From NCBI GenBank assembly GCA_021234155.1, contig JAJEKV010000008.1, positions 21,075,426 to 21,139,425 on the forward strand: a DNA stretch of 64,000 nucleotides. Direction: 5' to 3'. Shown piece after piece: positions 1 through 12,117 of this stretch; the stretch's first letter is position 1; the number at the start of each line of letters is the position of its first letter. This DNA is from Isoetes taiwanensis. Lineage: Eukaryota > Streptophyta > Lycopodiopsida > Isoetales > Isoetaceae. The position numbers were made by a program, and so were the translations under genes. The notes beneath the pieces are model-generated. The model ran no database searches. It saw only the letters and a list, made by a program, of their open reading frames with translations, and was not told where the DNA came from.

Positions 1-1879
1 ATCAGCTCCTACGGGCATTACAGGTAGGACTTATTATTCGGGATGTTACAACTCAGGGTTGGACAACCCAACATCTTGAAATCTTCCTTCACTCGTATAT
101 TTTGCTTTCACTATTGAGGGAGAAAACTCCTAGGAGTCTTCTACATTGTTTATAGCATTGCCATCATGACTCTTTTTGTTTGGGCAAGAACTATCTTGTT
201 ATTACACAACTGCATCTCGTTTGGAACATTAAATGGAATGATTAAGATGATTTGCATCTGTTCTGCAGTTTAAAGAAGATGACGAAGATGTTACAGGAAC
301 CACCGTATTGAGCTCCTGCATATCGTTCTTCAACCAATATAGTACACATTGGATGGCTATTGTTGATGCTCTCTCTTACTTAGATATATTCTTAGCTTTT
401 GCAGCAAGCACTGCAAATGGTCCAAGTTGTCGTCCACAATTTATTGCAAGCAGAAATCTGGGCTTCAATAATGTGGGGCCAATTCTTCAAATTGAGGGGC
501 TATGGCATCCTTTTGCAGTTGGGGCTGCTGGAGGTACACTTGTTCCAAATGATGTTAACCTTGGAACCCTGTCCTTGCCAGCTCGTGCGATGCTTCTCAC
601 AGGACCAAATATGGGAGGGAAGTCTACTTTACTTCGTGCAACATGCATAGCTGTTATCATGGCACAGGTCTAGCTCTGGTTTTTTACGTTGGTGCTGTTA
701 TTATGGTCTTCATTAGAGCTAATGAAGTAATCCTCTGAGCAGCTTGGTTGTTATGTACCTGCTACCTCATGTACATTGACACCAGTTGATATTATTTTCA
801 CACGTATTGGAGCTAGTGACCGCATTATGTCTGGTGAAAGTAAGTTTGAGCAAATCATATATTGCATGCAGCCAGGTATTAATGATGGATAATGGCAGGT
901 ACATTCATGGTGGAGTGTAGCGAAGCATCCTCAATATTACAGTATGCTACGTGCAACTCCCTTGTGGTGCTGGATGAACTTGGAAGAGGAACATCAACTT
1001 TTGATGGCTATGCCATTGCTTATGCGGTATGTATGAGATAGGTAGATAGATAATAATGTGTTGTATTGAAGAACTTCTAAGAACTTGCTACATCCAAGAG
1101 AAACAATGATTTTTAGTGGTAGACGTTCAGATTAAGCAGAAAATCTTTGTTGCATGAATCCGCTCAAGCTGTGTTGGTCATTTATGTGATTGCGTTTACA
1201 TTGCCTGCATGATCAGAAGGGTTCTGTTCATAGAATTAAAAAAAAAAAGGATAATATCTTTTGATGTATACTATACTTCTCTTTTTAGTATTTAAGTTTG
1301 CCAATCCATCTTATTTTTGAAATTAAATGCAAGTTAAGAAACTTAATTGGTTCTAATTATTAAATCATGCAGGTTTTTCAACATCTAGTGGAAGCCATTC
1401 GCTGCAGAATGTTATTTGCTACACACTATCATCCTCTTACCGAAGAATTCAATAGTAATCCTGCTGTGAGTCTTCAACACATGGCATGCTCATTTGCATC
1501 CAACTGTTCTCCTTCATGCGGAAATGGTTTGAATAAGGATGAGGCTGCTGGTGTTGATAGCAGGGAAAAGAAAGAGCTGGTTTTCCTTTACAAGTTAAGA
1601 CCTGGCCCCTCTCCTCAAAGCTATGGTTTTCAGGTGGCTCTCTTGGCAGGAATTTCAGAATCAATTGTGGTGAGCGCAGCACGGGCAGGTCAAACTATTC
1701 ATTCAAGGCTGCAAGGTTTCAAGCATAGGACCCCTTGCCTGACGGATGTACAAAAGCAACCTGTAGATTCTATATTGGGAGCATGCAAAGCTGGAACATC
1801 AAATGATCCCTATGCTGTTGAAGATGCTTATGATACGGTACTCTGCATTTGGCATGAGATGCAAAAGTCGAAATTGTGA
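1..1879 (+). CDS. MSH7: DNA mismatch repair protein MSH7, 3' part (last five exons)
   Basis: MSH7 is a plant-only MutS homologue that pairs with MSH2 to recognise base mismatches in the nucleus. Exons read as <1-23, 269-667, 743-839, 899-1026 and 1373-1879, all with GT/AG borders and a continuous frame; introns are 245, 75, 59 and 346 bp. The ATPase domain is complete: Walker [10 protein letters not shown] at 602-628, the signature stretch around [11 protein letters not shown] at 812-848 (split by an intron), Walker [19 protein letters not shown] near 961-1014, and the FATHYHPLT segment in the last exon. The C-terminus ([12 protein letters not shown]) matches MSH7 rather than MSH6. The 5' end of the gene, with the clamp and mismatch-binding domains, lies left of the window. 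No stop or frameshift is seen, so the gene looks functional. Family assignment is from remembered conserved motifs. Confidence 0.93.
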
Positions 1880-2268
1880 CTTACCTGTTTGGAAGATGGA
1901 GAAAGCGCATCTATTAAATAGAGGGGTTTTCTGCTGGAATGCAAGTTGTGCTCCAGATGTATGCTCCTTTAATATAAGATTCTAAGTTCTTTCTTCCATA
2001 TTAAACTAGCTTCTTTATACCATTTATTTCAATCTCTTGAACATGATTCTATGTGACAAGGTTATGTTGCATCATGAACATAAACTATAAGGGCTGACAT
2101 GTGCTGACATGCACTTCTATCTGAGCTTTGATGGCAAATGGTTTATCTCTACTATAGTACCAACCTAACGTATCTGGTATGTTGGGGAGCTGGGACGAGG
2201 GCATTGATTTTTCAATTGCTGAAGATGGAGTGTAAATATTATTCTTTATTACTCTTTTGAGACAAACA
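1880..2268. other. MSH7 3' flank, no further gene
   Basis: Sequence between the MSH7 stop and the dead phosphodiesterase gene. It probably holds the MSH7 3' UTR. AT-rich stretches such as 1968-2040 could carry the polyadenylation signal, but no canonical AATAAA is obvious. I see no coding region. Confidence 0.4.
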
Positions 2269-3389
2269 TTAGAGCAGCATAAGTTCTGCAAATCCTTTGG
2301 TCCCGTTGTTGGGAGCACCTTGGATACCAAGAATTGACGCCAACATGTTGTAAATCTCGACATTCATGAATGAAGGCACTTGGATATTTTTTCTGAATCG
2401 AGGCCCGCTAGCAACAAAAATACCACGCATTGAAAAATATGCATTATCATAACCATGGACGCCGTAGAGAGCCTTGGCAGTGCTCCTATTCAGCTCTACC
2501 TTGTAACCTTGTGTTGCCAATCCAACAATAGGAGCAATTCTATCACTCTCAAAATAATACAGTCTTTGAGGAAGTTCTTCCTTCAAATAAACCTTGAGAA
2601 AGCAATAGTTTTGGACTTATCCACTGGCCAATGCTTGTCTAATACTGTTGCATACATTTTTCATGTTGAGCACTGGAGGGGGTCTGATTGTTAGATGAGT
2701 GCCCTTGTAATTGATCCAATCTGAAGTGATATTGATTTAAGGAGCCAGATCTTCCAGTTAAATGTTTTTATCTTTCATAAGTACTTGCCATATCATGATA
2801 ACTAACAAGGACTACAGTGGTTAAACTCGTCAAATTTCTGGCTTCAAGGCCATCTAAAGGTGTCTAATGGTGCGATCAACTTGAGCAACAACGTCAAAGG
2901 TTGGAGTGTCATAGGGGCCAGTTTGGTGGCCTGCTTTATCAGGATCTTAGAAATGAAGGACAACAAAATCAGGCTTTTCTGAGAGAGGAAAATCAGCAAG
3001 TAGCATAGTCTACCCTTTCTTCAGAACTAACAGAGCAATTAAAAGCAGGGCATAATAGAGAAGGACAGGTCCAACCATTTCTCTGTACGTGAGATCCATG
3101 CCAATAAATTGTAGCAGCCCTGAGACCAGTCTTGGTAGCTCCAGATAGGCTCTCCAAGCCACTGTTTGGGGTCAAGTTGCCCTTGAAGACTTTGCCCTCT
3201 GGATCTCTGAATGAGTTGGCAACTATTCCGCATCATGTTGGATAAAGTCCAGTGGAGATGGGCTGGTGGTTTGGTAAGGTTATAGTTGGAAAGACTGGGA
3301 TTAAACCTGGAAGTGCCTCTATGCTTTGTAGCTTCAGTCAATTGGTGTTCGGATTGGAACCTTCCCTTGATATCCAAATCCAAATCCAT
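2269..3389 (-). pseudogene. Nucleotide pyrophosphatase/phosphodiesterase (NPP) family pseudogene
   Basis: Members of this family are alkaline-phosphatase-fold enzymes that hydrolyse nucleotide phosphodiester and pyrophosphate bonds, usually secreted or in the vacuole or wall. Reading the minus strand, family landmarks appear in order: DGFGFGYQGKVPIRTP (about 3390), PVFPTITLPNH and TGLYPT (about 3300-3230), IYWHGSHVQRNG (about 3100), EKPDFVV and DKAGHQTGPYDTP (about 2970-2900), VDRTI (2880), VYLKEELPQR (2590), HGYDNAYFSMRGIFVASGP (2450-2390) and the C-terminal VEIYNMLASILGIQGAPNNGT. The reading is broken by several in-frame stops (for example after LASG, in LHF-DPD and in YPT-CGI) and at least two frameshifts. 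The FPNHY block is altered to LPNHQ. No introns interrupt the remnant; an acceptor-like TACAG precedes it at 3394-3390, so a 5' exon may be missing. It runs tail-to-tail with MSH7. Confidence 0.85.
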
Positions 3390-6300
3390 CTGTAGAAAGT
3401 AGAATCAGCATAGGCTTATAAGTTGGTTGCATAGAAGAACTACCACAAGAAGGTTGAAGAACATTTTGAGATATGCTAGCTCATAATCTAGATGCAAAAC
3501 TTATAAACCATTTTATTCTAGTTACGTGGAGCTTAGGTAGGATGGGGATGCATGACTAGAAACTTTAGTTCCTCTCAATGGGTTGTTAACAATAAAGTCC
3601 AACAACATACTAGACTTAGATATCTCAACCAAACTTTAAGCATAATGGATCATTGAATGTACCATTCCTTTCGTCCTATCTGGTCATATTTTCTCTATTG
3701 CAGCAATCTGGCAACAATAATCATGTTTGGCATTTGGTAAATTAACAACTTTGTGTTGTCTCATTGCTTCTAAGTAGGTTGTAGCTATCTTTTATCGACC
3801 AAGCTAGTTGATAAGAATCATACTAGTGGATTAACAACTTCCATTGACTCTTTGCTCAACTATGCTCTATTGGACCAAACAAATATGCATATTCTATTGG
3901 ACTAACAAATTATTGGTTGTCCCATTGCTATCTAGGTTGATTAATATTGTCCTTTATCACCACTATTGGTGTTGTGGATAACTATAGGCTCTCCTCGTTA
4001 GATATATCAACAAAATGTATCTTGATATTGTGATTGTATTTGCAAGCCCTCCATTCAACATAACAACATATTTGATATGTTGGTTGGCAACATCATATTG
4101 ACTAAAATAACCATAGACAAATTGTAAGTATTTGCAATATTTTAGACAACACGTGCAACCTGATGACATTCACCTGTGTCCATCGACATTATCTAAACCT
4201 TAGATTGTCAAGTCTAGTTAGCATTATGAAATTAACAACTTGTAGGAATTGTTAGATAAAACGTTGCTAGCTAGTTATCTAAACTAGTTCAAAGCTTGCA
4301 TATGTAAGTGTCCGAAGGCATGTAGTTGATGGGTATATTTAGTATTGTTTCCTCTAAATACCATAAACATACACGAACTCTACACTAGTTATTGTTTGTT
4401 GTTTGCTTTTAAAGTATCTTTATATATTACATGTATGTAATGGATGGCATGCCTGGATATCTTACATTTGTGCATATGGTGGACAATGTACACATTGGAA
4501 GCACCTTATAAGTATAAATGACTAGACACTAAATTGTGCAACATCAATGTTAATGGAATTTAATGGTTAATCTCAAATCTAGGGAGACCATAAGGTCTAT
4601 GAAAGACAATGTGCACCTACGATAGTTGCACTCTTTATTAGCGCTTGGTATTGTCCATATGTACAATTTCTGTTGTCTCATTTAGCCTGGTTGTGCCTCA
4701 TCATTAGTGGATTGATAGTAATCTTTTATCGCCTAACTATTTTGTCAATGTTGGTGTTTTACTTTATGGGCTTAAGCCAAATATACATAAAAGCTCAATT
4801 AAGTGATTGATGTATCATTAGCCTTAGTTTTGTAGACAATTAGGGTGAGATTCAACTATGACTTTAAAACGTTAAGTTTTAATCAAAAGCCCGATATAAT
4901 TTTGCCATGTCAGAAAGTCATCATTGCGATGTATTCCACTTGAATGGAAGTTAATTGAAAATACCCATGTGGCATTGCCAGGACCTTTTTTTAAAGAACA
5001 ACCAATATTGGCTAGCCCTAAAAAATAGTATAATTGTCCCTTGCTCAGATATTGCCACGTGGATCTCTATTTTGTTTTTTGTTCTGCTTTTTTTTCTTGA
5101 TTGTTTAATGTGTCATACGTGGATTTATTTCTTGATTGTTTAATGTGTCCTACGTGGATTTATTTATGTTTTATGTACGTGGAATCGCCCCATAAAATCT
5201 GTTACTTAAAATTTAGAACAATAAAAAAAAAAAAATAAAATTGGCAACATCCCATAGCACAACCAAACAATAAATAATCAAATTTTGGGTTGCCCAAAGG
5301 GCATACCTTAGGCCACATTGTGTAGTTCATGGACTATTCTGCAAATATATGGAATTAATGGCTTAGATGGAATACTTGAAAGGAATGAGAGGAGTATATG
5401 CCAAATTGAAGGGTCAGATAGTACAGAAAAAAAAAAGATGCTAAATTCAATGTTTGTTGCCTAATTGGGGTTGAAGGGATATCCGACGGAACTAGCAGCT
5501 TGCATGAATCGAATTCATGATGAGAGAAAGGATGCGAGAAAACTGTGGCTTGAAAGACCTTGTAGGTATTATTGAAAGCTATGAATTATGTTAGCTTCAT
5601 ATCACGCCCCTGTATTTCCTTCTGTCTTGTTTTTGTCTTTGTCTCGGTTGGATTTAGCATAGCTGGCCTTACCATGGGGTTGCCTTGGCCGATCAACTCC
5701 TGTCAGATTCATTTTGCTTTTTTGGGTTTTCCTATTTCTTTATTGCTCCTGGCTTGTCACAAATTGTTTTTCCATCCCTTCTCTTGTGATTCATTTTGAT
5801 GGGCTAACTCCAGGGGTTCCCTTGGAGCAGCCTCTCTCTGCTTGATGTGCCAGATTTTCGACAACAAAAAATGTGCAATTGATTACTTTGCTTTTAATCT
5901 GTGCTTTTGCCCTTTCCCCTTATGCACTACTTCCAGTTTGGAAGTTAAGGGAATTGGATTTCTTTCCACACCTTCGAAGCAATGCTCCAGACTAATTTGT
6001 AGCATTGCAACTACAAATTTCTCAAGTGTGAACACCTAAGATTAGGCCTAGAATTTCACTTGGGTTTAGAGGGCAACCCCCTATTGCGTTAGCAACTTGT
6101 TTTTCTTTTAATCCTTGCTGGATCATTTTTATCAGTAGTGAGTTCTGAGGTAGAATCACAAATCTCATATAAACAACCCAAACAATTCCGGATGGATCAT
6201 GAAGCTCTTCAGCTTTAATAATCGTTCAAGGATCAAATCCGCCCGACAGTCCTAGCGATTCCCAAGCTTAAAACCTTGGGATAATGCAAATCCTCAAGCT

Positions 6301-6431
6301 AATCCGGCCATTACCAAGTCAAATGGCATTCAAATTTGTAACACACTACAACCCGATCCAGCTTCAAAAAGTTGCTGCTAAACTCTCTTCTAAGGAACCA
6401 TAGTTCTTGATGCAAGATCTATCTTGTTGCT
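3390..6431. other. AT-rich intergenic region, no recognised gene
   Basis: About 3 kb with no reading frame I can support. It holds A-rich runs (5222-5234, 5427-5437) and the 35 bp tandem duplication at 5094-5163. A short stretch near 5500-5560 reads as an open, charged peptide (AACMNRIHDERKDARKLW) followed by a GT, which might be a stray exon, but I cannot assign it. Confidence 0.4.
5094..5163. repeat. 35 bp unit tandemly duplicated
   Basis: Two adjacent 35-base units (5094-5128 and 5129-5163) differ at one position (CATACGTGG versus CCTACGTGG). Each contains TACGTGG, a G-box-like core. This looks like a simple slippage or unequal-exchange duplication. Confidence 0.85.
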
Positions 6432-6710
6432 TCAAAAAGAAAAACCCACTGCGTATCTGCTAGGATCAAATTGATGTAATTTTTGCAGCTGCCGCAGGAT
6501 TTGAGGTATGTCTAAGGGAAGGGGCTCCTCATATTCCATCTGTATAGGAAAGGAAACTTCAGACAAGCATGATTCTGGTATGATTGATAGAACATACCTT
6601 GCCATTTTTGGCATGAACATAGCCTGAAGGAATATGCAGTTCAAATTTGAATCTGTGGTAAAGTTCAAGGACTTAAAACTCCATTGGAACATATTCTGAA
6701 CATCCCGCAA
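6432..6710 (-). CDS. Unrecognised 92-codon open frame
   Basis: A 92-codon minus-strand frame with balanced composition, containing LPLDIPQILRQLQKL and ending HQFDPSRYAVGFSF. I do not recognise a family. It could be an isolated exon, a fragment of an old mobile element or chance. There is no neighbouring coding sequence on the same strand that it clearly joins. The only support is its length and amphipathic composition in an AT-rich region. Confidence 0.18.
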   Translation of the reverse strand: MRDVQNMFQWSFKSLNFTTDSNLNCIFLQAMFMPKMARYVLSIIPESCLSEVSFPIQMEYEEPLPLDIPQILRQLQKLHQFDPSRYAVGFSF

Positions 6711-7454
6711 ATAAATAATTTCCCCTTTGCATGCTTAAGTTTAAAAGCTAATTTGCTTTCCAGTGGTACATTCTTGCTCCAATTATGATGTTAAGATAAC
6801 CTCCCTGACACTAGTGCAAAATGCCACTGCGCAGTCCACGTCAGCTCATCAACGGCGAACAAAAAGGTCAAACAGGTTTAGGGTTTTTTGGCTATGGCGA
6901 TGTCGGAAGAGGTCGATGGTGCTCTGTCTGAAGATGTTGGAGCCCGCCCAAAATCCGTTGGCGCTCACCATGCTTTAAGGCACACTTGTAGGGGATGCCA
7001 ATGAAGCATGCTAGATGTCTACCATTCTATTTTTGGACTCCAATGGTGCATGCATAGTGCCAGAATGGTGATTCACTTCTAACAAACCTGATTCTCTCAA
7101 ATTAGAGGCAGTTTAGTATTATCTTGGATCGATGATTTGGCTTAAACAGAACCCTTGATCAGTCTTGAGTTAAGGTAAGCCCTTAGATCTGCTCTATCCT
7201 TCAATTTTGGAGGGAATTAACCAAACTCTTTTTCAATTTTCCTTTATCTAATTTAACCTCTAATCTTGTACATGCAGGAAGGTATAAATAGGCTGCAAGG
7301 TCGAGACTGAATGCATATGGCCTGCTTCCTCTTATCTGAGTAGGGCTTTCTCCTTTCTTCAAGATTCCTTGATGTTCTACAGGTATTCTTTTGCTCCTTG
7401 CTTTCTTTTATTCTTCTTGATTTAGGGCCTATAGTCATATTATCCCTAAATGCC
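6711..7454. other. Flank of the transposase, with a small ORF at 6894-7004
   Basis: Mostly without coding signal. One small plus-strand frame (6894-7004, 36 codons, starts MAMSEEVDGALSED) follows an AGGTTTAGGGTT leader typical of plant 5' UTRs. It could be the first exon of an unrecognised gene or part of the leader of the transposon that follows; support is weak. Confidence 0.2.
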
Positions 7455-9780
7455 ATGAGCCTTAGAAATAGTAGAAATTATGCATTCCCTCCAGATACCA
7501 CAGCTGGGGATGTGGTCATTGAACAAGCTTTCCCACCTGTTTCTAAGAAAAAGAGGACAAGTTTGGCCTCGAATTATTGGCCAAAATTCCCAAATTGCCC
7601 AAAAGAAGTTTGTAAGAGGAGCTGGCAAGAGGTTCTTGGACTGTAGAATAGCTAGAGTCTGCCTTAGATGCAATTGATAATGGCACCTTTTCTATTCAGA
7701 AGGCTGCATTGCATTTTGGAATCCCACAGACTACTTTGAGAAACCATTTATATGGCATCTCAAAGGAAAAGTTCGGTAGCACACCTAAGGGTTTAACAAT
7801 AGAAGAAGAAGAAATTCTTATTCAATGGTGTTTGCAGATAGCTGATGAGGGAAGGCCTGTCACTTATGAAATAGTTAAACATAGAGTAGCCTCCATGACT
7901 GTTGGAAGACTTACCTGCTTCAAGGATGGATTGTCTGGGCCTAAGTGATGGCAACACTTTAGTAGAAGGCATCCAGAGATCACTCTCAGGTCTGCACAAT
8001 GCATTGAAATGTTTAGAGTGAAGGCAATGAGCACATCAAACTTGAATAATTTTTATTCAACTTTGAGGGAAGTTTTGGATAAGCTAAATTTAGAGGCATG
8101 TAGAATATGGAATTGTGACAAGACTGGCATGCAAGCTGGATGCAAAACATGGATGAGAGTGATTGCTAGAAAGGAAGCACAAAATGTCACTGAAAATGTG
8201 CCCAAAAATCGTGGATGAATGACCGTCCTTGTGTGTGTAAATGCAGCTGGCTTTAGGATTCCTAACCTCTATGTTTTTAAAGGTAAAAGAATGAGAGACA
8301 CAAATTTAATTGCAGGTTGTGAAGATGACGTGTTATGTCCTTCCAGAAAAAGGCTTGGTTAACTGATCAATTGTTTGAAGCTTGGATAGATCATTTTGCC
8401 AAAAATGTTCCTGGTGGAGTAAGTTTAGAAAGGCCACATTTGCTTGTATGTGACGGTCATGGTAGTCATGTGACTACAGCTACAATTTTGAAGGCCAAAT
8501 CAATTGCCTTCATATTCTGCAGCTTCCTCCCCATACGTCACACAAACTTCAACCACTGGACGTGGCCTGCTTCAGACCATTCAAGATGAGTTTCAGGAAT
8601 AGTAGAGCTAAATTTATGCATGATAAATATCTTATAGAGGCCAACTATAGTTTATAAATCGCTGAAAAATGGCATTACTCCAGCCAATATTTGTGCTGGA
8701 TTCAAGAAGACAGGCATTTGGCCTTCTAATAACTCTGCAGTGGTGGCTGATGCAGTTGCAGATAGATTGGAAACAGAGAGAAATGCTTCCAGAAGGGGTC
8801 CAACAGTTAATGAGGGTGTTCATTTATTGGATGCACTAGCAAATGCAGCTTCTAATGTATGTATAATAGATGTACAACACAAGGGGTCCATTCTAGTAGC
8901 ATCTGTAGCAGGTCAGCCTACATTATGTCAGCCTTCAGCTGCTGCAGTAGTCACTTCAGTACCTCCTCACGTTGAAGAGCAGCCAGCTCTTACAGTAGGG
9001 CAGCCTTCACTTGCTGCAACAGCAGTAGATCCTAGATAACAGAAAAAGAAAAGGAGGCCTAGAATGCCAGAAACTTTGAAAGATAAGCTCTACATTAGTC
9101 TTGAAGAAATTTTGAATGCTAGATTAGAGTTTGAAAGAAAATATGAAGAAGCAGAAAGACTTAAGGAACAACAACAAATTGAAAAGAAAAAAATACAGGA
9201 GGAAAGAAGGGAAGCAAAGGAGAGAGAGAAGAAAAGAAAGGATGAGGCAAAGAGAGTTAGGGAGGCTAAGAAGCTTGCAGCTATAGAGCAGAGGGAAGAG
9301 AGGGAAGAAAGGGATAATGGCCAAACCAGGAACCACCCAAGGAGGCAAAGGAAGAGGACTGCCAGAATGATGGAATATGAGAAGCAGCAAGAAGATGAGG
9401 AAGATGTGATTGAGTTGATTGAGGCTGCAGGGACAGTAGCGCCAATGATTGGGCCTAACCATGATGATCTGCATATGCAATTGGAAGTCTGTTTGCCTTG
9501 TGAACCTTGTGTTGAATCCCCCAAACAAATATTTTAAGACAGTCAAGAAACAGTTGACTTTGAGGATGCTGAGGAGGCAATTGGCTGCAGCTTGGAAGAT
9601 ACACATGAATGTAGTTGGGATGACCACTGCAGAAACAAGAGGTCCAGGGTGGAGAGTGAGAGCACAACAGACTCTCAACCAGAAAAAATGAAGAACCTTG
9701 ATGAATTATATGCAAAAGAGCCAAATGTTATCTTGTTGGCATTGTCACGTGAAGCAAAAAAAACAATCATTGAATTGTAA
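7455..9780 (+). pseudogene. pogo-like (Tc1/mariner superfamily) transposase, degenerate
   Basis: Such proteins bind transposon ends through an N-terminal helix-turn-helix and cut and paste DNA with a DDE/D catalytic core. The remnant starts ATGAGCCTT at 7455. Next come a basic block (VSKKKRTSL), a pipsqueak-type HTH (AIDNGTFSIQKAALHFGIP, 7667-7723), a CENP-B-type region ending in FSRRHPEITLR (about 7960), and DDE landmarks: IWNCDKTG (8107-8130), LLVCDGHGSHV (8442-8474) and LPPHTSHKLQPLDVACFRPFK (8523-8586). The segment with GFKKTGIWPSN follows at about 8700, then a long charged coiled coil (9064-9330) and an acidic tail ending at 9780. At least four in-frame stops (after GPK, after PKNRG, at 9037 and near 9535) and several frameshifts show it is dead. 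Terminal repeats were not found. The nearest relatives I know are TIGGER/pogo-like elements. Confidence 0.85.
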
Positions 9781-10708
9781 GTTCTTAAAATTGATTTTGT
9801 GGTTTCATTTTAGAATTTAATGAAGCTAATTGTCTTGTTCTATCATTCAGATGTATTTATAGATGGTTTTCAAGTGCAAGTTCTCTTTAGGTGCATGTTT
9901 CTTTGACTCAAAGTGGGGGGTTTCATCTGTATAGTCATATGTTTGATTGTTCATGGTTGAAACCCCTCTAACTGGTATGATTCTAAACCCAATAAATTTC
10001 TGTTACATGATTGAATCAAGTTAAAATTTTCATTCTCTAATTCTGTTTTTTGTTTTGCAGGTTATTTGAGTGGTTATTGGCAAATTGTTTGTGCCAATAG
10101 AGGTTCAATTCCTCACAAATAGTTAAACATAATGTTGGAATTTTGCAGATCTATTAGGGCCTAAAGACACCACCATTCAGGGATAGTTGCCTCACAATTG
10201 CAGGTGGGTTCATCACCATTAGAAGGATATCCTCTTCACCATAGTGCATTTCAGGCTCACCATGCAGGTATCACCATTGTGGTGATTGGTATCACCACTG
10301 TGCTGATTTATATCACCAAGAGCTTACCTCGACCCCCATCTGTTTGATGATATGTAAGTATTCCAAATTAGTTTGATTCATAGTTTTTAGCATAGAATAA
10401 GTTGCAACAGGTGCTCAAGAACATGTAGGTGCAGAAATTTGGATATCTTATGCATTCAAGTGGCCTGTACAGTGATTTTACTAGTAAATTCACCATTGCA
10501 GGGGAGGTTACCTTAAGAGGTACATTCCGACTTCCAGAGATTCTAAAAAATGCTCAAAACTGTTTTGAAACTCCATAAATATATTGGAAATCGTTCCAAA
10601 CTCCCAACATTGCACCAAAACTCCAGAAATCGCCTAATCCATGATCCAGTGTCAGAATCTAGTATCGAGCTCTGTGGAACAAAAAAAGGTCCTGGCTTTA
10701 ATTACATC
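9781..10708. other. 3' flank of the pogo-like element, no gene
   Basis: No coding frame. 10204-10320 is rich in ATCACCAT/ATGGTGAT words on both strands, for example ATCACCATTGTGGTGAT, giving a small imperfect palindromic cluster. The right end of the transposon should lie somewhere here, but I could not define it. Confidence 0.35.
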
Positions 10709-11348
10709 TACAAATAAATGCTAAAATAATACAAGGTCGTGTTTGGCTATTGCGTAACCTTCATCACCCCCTGATTACTTAAGATTATCACGGAGGTTTC
10801 TTTAGGTAAATTTTGGGATCCCCTCTTTGGTGACGATCTGGCGGCGCCATTAGCAAATTTCTTTCTCTGTTCTGCGATTTGGGGCAACCCTCAACATAGT
10901 AGTTTCTCTGTTCTATAATACGATTTGGGTCAGTGATGGCGGGCTCTCGCCCCATTGCACTGTTTCTTGTGCCCTCGGAAGGATCACCAATAGGTGAGGA
11001 GCCAACAGGTGAGGAGCGATGGCACAAGGATTTCTCAAACATATTTGATAGCCGGAAACGGCTCTGCATAAGGGGCTTCTTAGATGCCACAGCCACAGGA
11101 TCTTCAAGTTTTCTAGACGCCATAGCCACAGAAAACACTTTCCATTTGATTTTCACAAGAAAATTAGAGATTTAGCCATGGGAAATCTTTTCAGTTGCAT
11201 TTTTCACAAGAAAAACATAGGTTTGCAGAGGCTTCACCGGATTTTCAGGCTGTAGCGATGGATTTGCAGGGATTTGAGGTAATCGGGAGGTGATGAAGGC
11301 CACGCAATAGCCAAACATGACCTTGCATTATTTTAGCATTTATTTGTA
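10709..11348. mobile_element. 640 bp inverted-repeat element (non-autonomous DNA transposon)
   Basis: The two ends form an inverted repeat of about 65-70 bp with only a few mismatches: left arm 10709-10776 (contains GTGTTTGGCTATTGCGT), right arm about 11281-11348 (contains ACGCAATAGCCAAACAT). The word GGTCGTGTTTGG resembles Tourist/PIF-Harbinger ends, but identity extends about 20 bases outward of it, and I could not see a target-site duplication. The interior (10790-11180) is less AT-rich than the surroundings. It has open frames on both strands (122 codons minus, 80 codons plus), so it may be captured host sequence. Long arms with foreign cargo would also fit a Pack-MULE-like element. Confidence 0.7.
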
Positions 11349-11862
11349 AAAGCAAATTGGGCTAATTGGGTCTAATTGGGCTGTATCAAAAGCATTAAAT
11401 CATACTAGATCATTCCAGTGCGGCCTTCATGGAGATAATTTTTCTTGTTTGAGCAGGTTGTTAGAGCTTTAAAAATATAACATAGCAAGAGAGGAAAGAT
11501 TTATAATGCCACAATCGTCAAGAGACTGTCGCGATCTGGCAGCAGGAAATCAGGTTCTGACTGGCCAACTGTAGCGACAAGACAGACAAAAAATATAGCA
11601 ACTATCTATTGTTGGTTGGGTGCTTTTTTGCTTCTTTTTTTTTGTCAGAATAATGCTATTTTTTCCCTTCGAAACACGGATTATGCCAAAACTTAGACGT
11701 GTCACTTTTAAATTTGAAAGGCAGAGTGGCAAAAAATATGTAACTTATTATACTACGTATAACAGTAAATGATATTATATCTGATGCTAATGAGCTAAAT
11801 ATCAATCCCATGTGATATTATATGTGGTATTTTCTATGACATTATATATGCCAAGAACAATG
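11349..11862. other. Intergenic, no gene seen
   Basis: AT-rich. No open frame or repeat that I can support beyond A/T runs near 11625-11642. Confidence 0.3.
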
Positions 11863-12000
11863 TTTTTTTTTTTTTTTTTTTTGAAGGACGCCAAACTTTA
11901 TTAATAACACTCCATCACAATACAATGCGTAGACAGAATAAAAAACCAAAGTGGACAATCGTGATCCAATCAACGAGCAGGCCACCCATCTAAGCATGAC
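11863..12000 (-). mobile_element. Retroposon 3' end with 20 bp poly(T) (minus-strand poly(A))
   Basis: A run of 20 T at 11863-11882 is followed by GAAGGACGCCAAACTTTATTAATAA. On the minus strand this reads as a polyadenylated retroposon ending AATAAAGTTTGGCGTCCTTC-(A)n, similar to the end of the better defined insertion at 14091. The other boundary and target duplication were not found; the right limit given is approximate. Confidence 0.4.
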
Positions 12001-12117
12001 AGTATAATGCAGTTCACACTATTTTCCTCTCCTACAAATAATGTGTTATAAAGGATTGTTCATGTTGACATTATGAATGACGTTAGCTGTAGCAATATGT
12101 CTGGTGCTATATTTGAA

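Noticed and set aside
5572-5799. 75-codon hydrophobic plus-strand frame resembling a membrane protein
   Set aside because: T-rich DNA gives Phe/Leu-rich products by chance; no start context or neighbouring exon supports it.
9090-9678. Long minus-strand open frames (144 and 184 codons) opposite the transposase tail
   Set aside because: They are the antisense shadow of the Glu/Lys-rich coiled coil; composition (Leu/Phe/Ser-rich) is what the reverse reading of such a region gives.
10204-10320. Cluster of ATCACCAT words as a possible regulatory array
   Set aside because: Irregular spacing and imperfect copies; could be chance low complexity near the transposon end.
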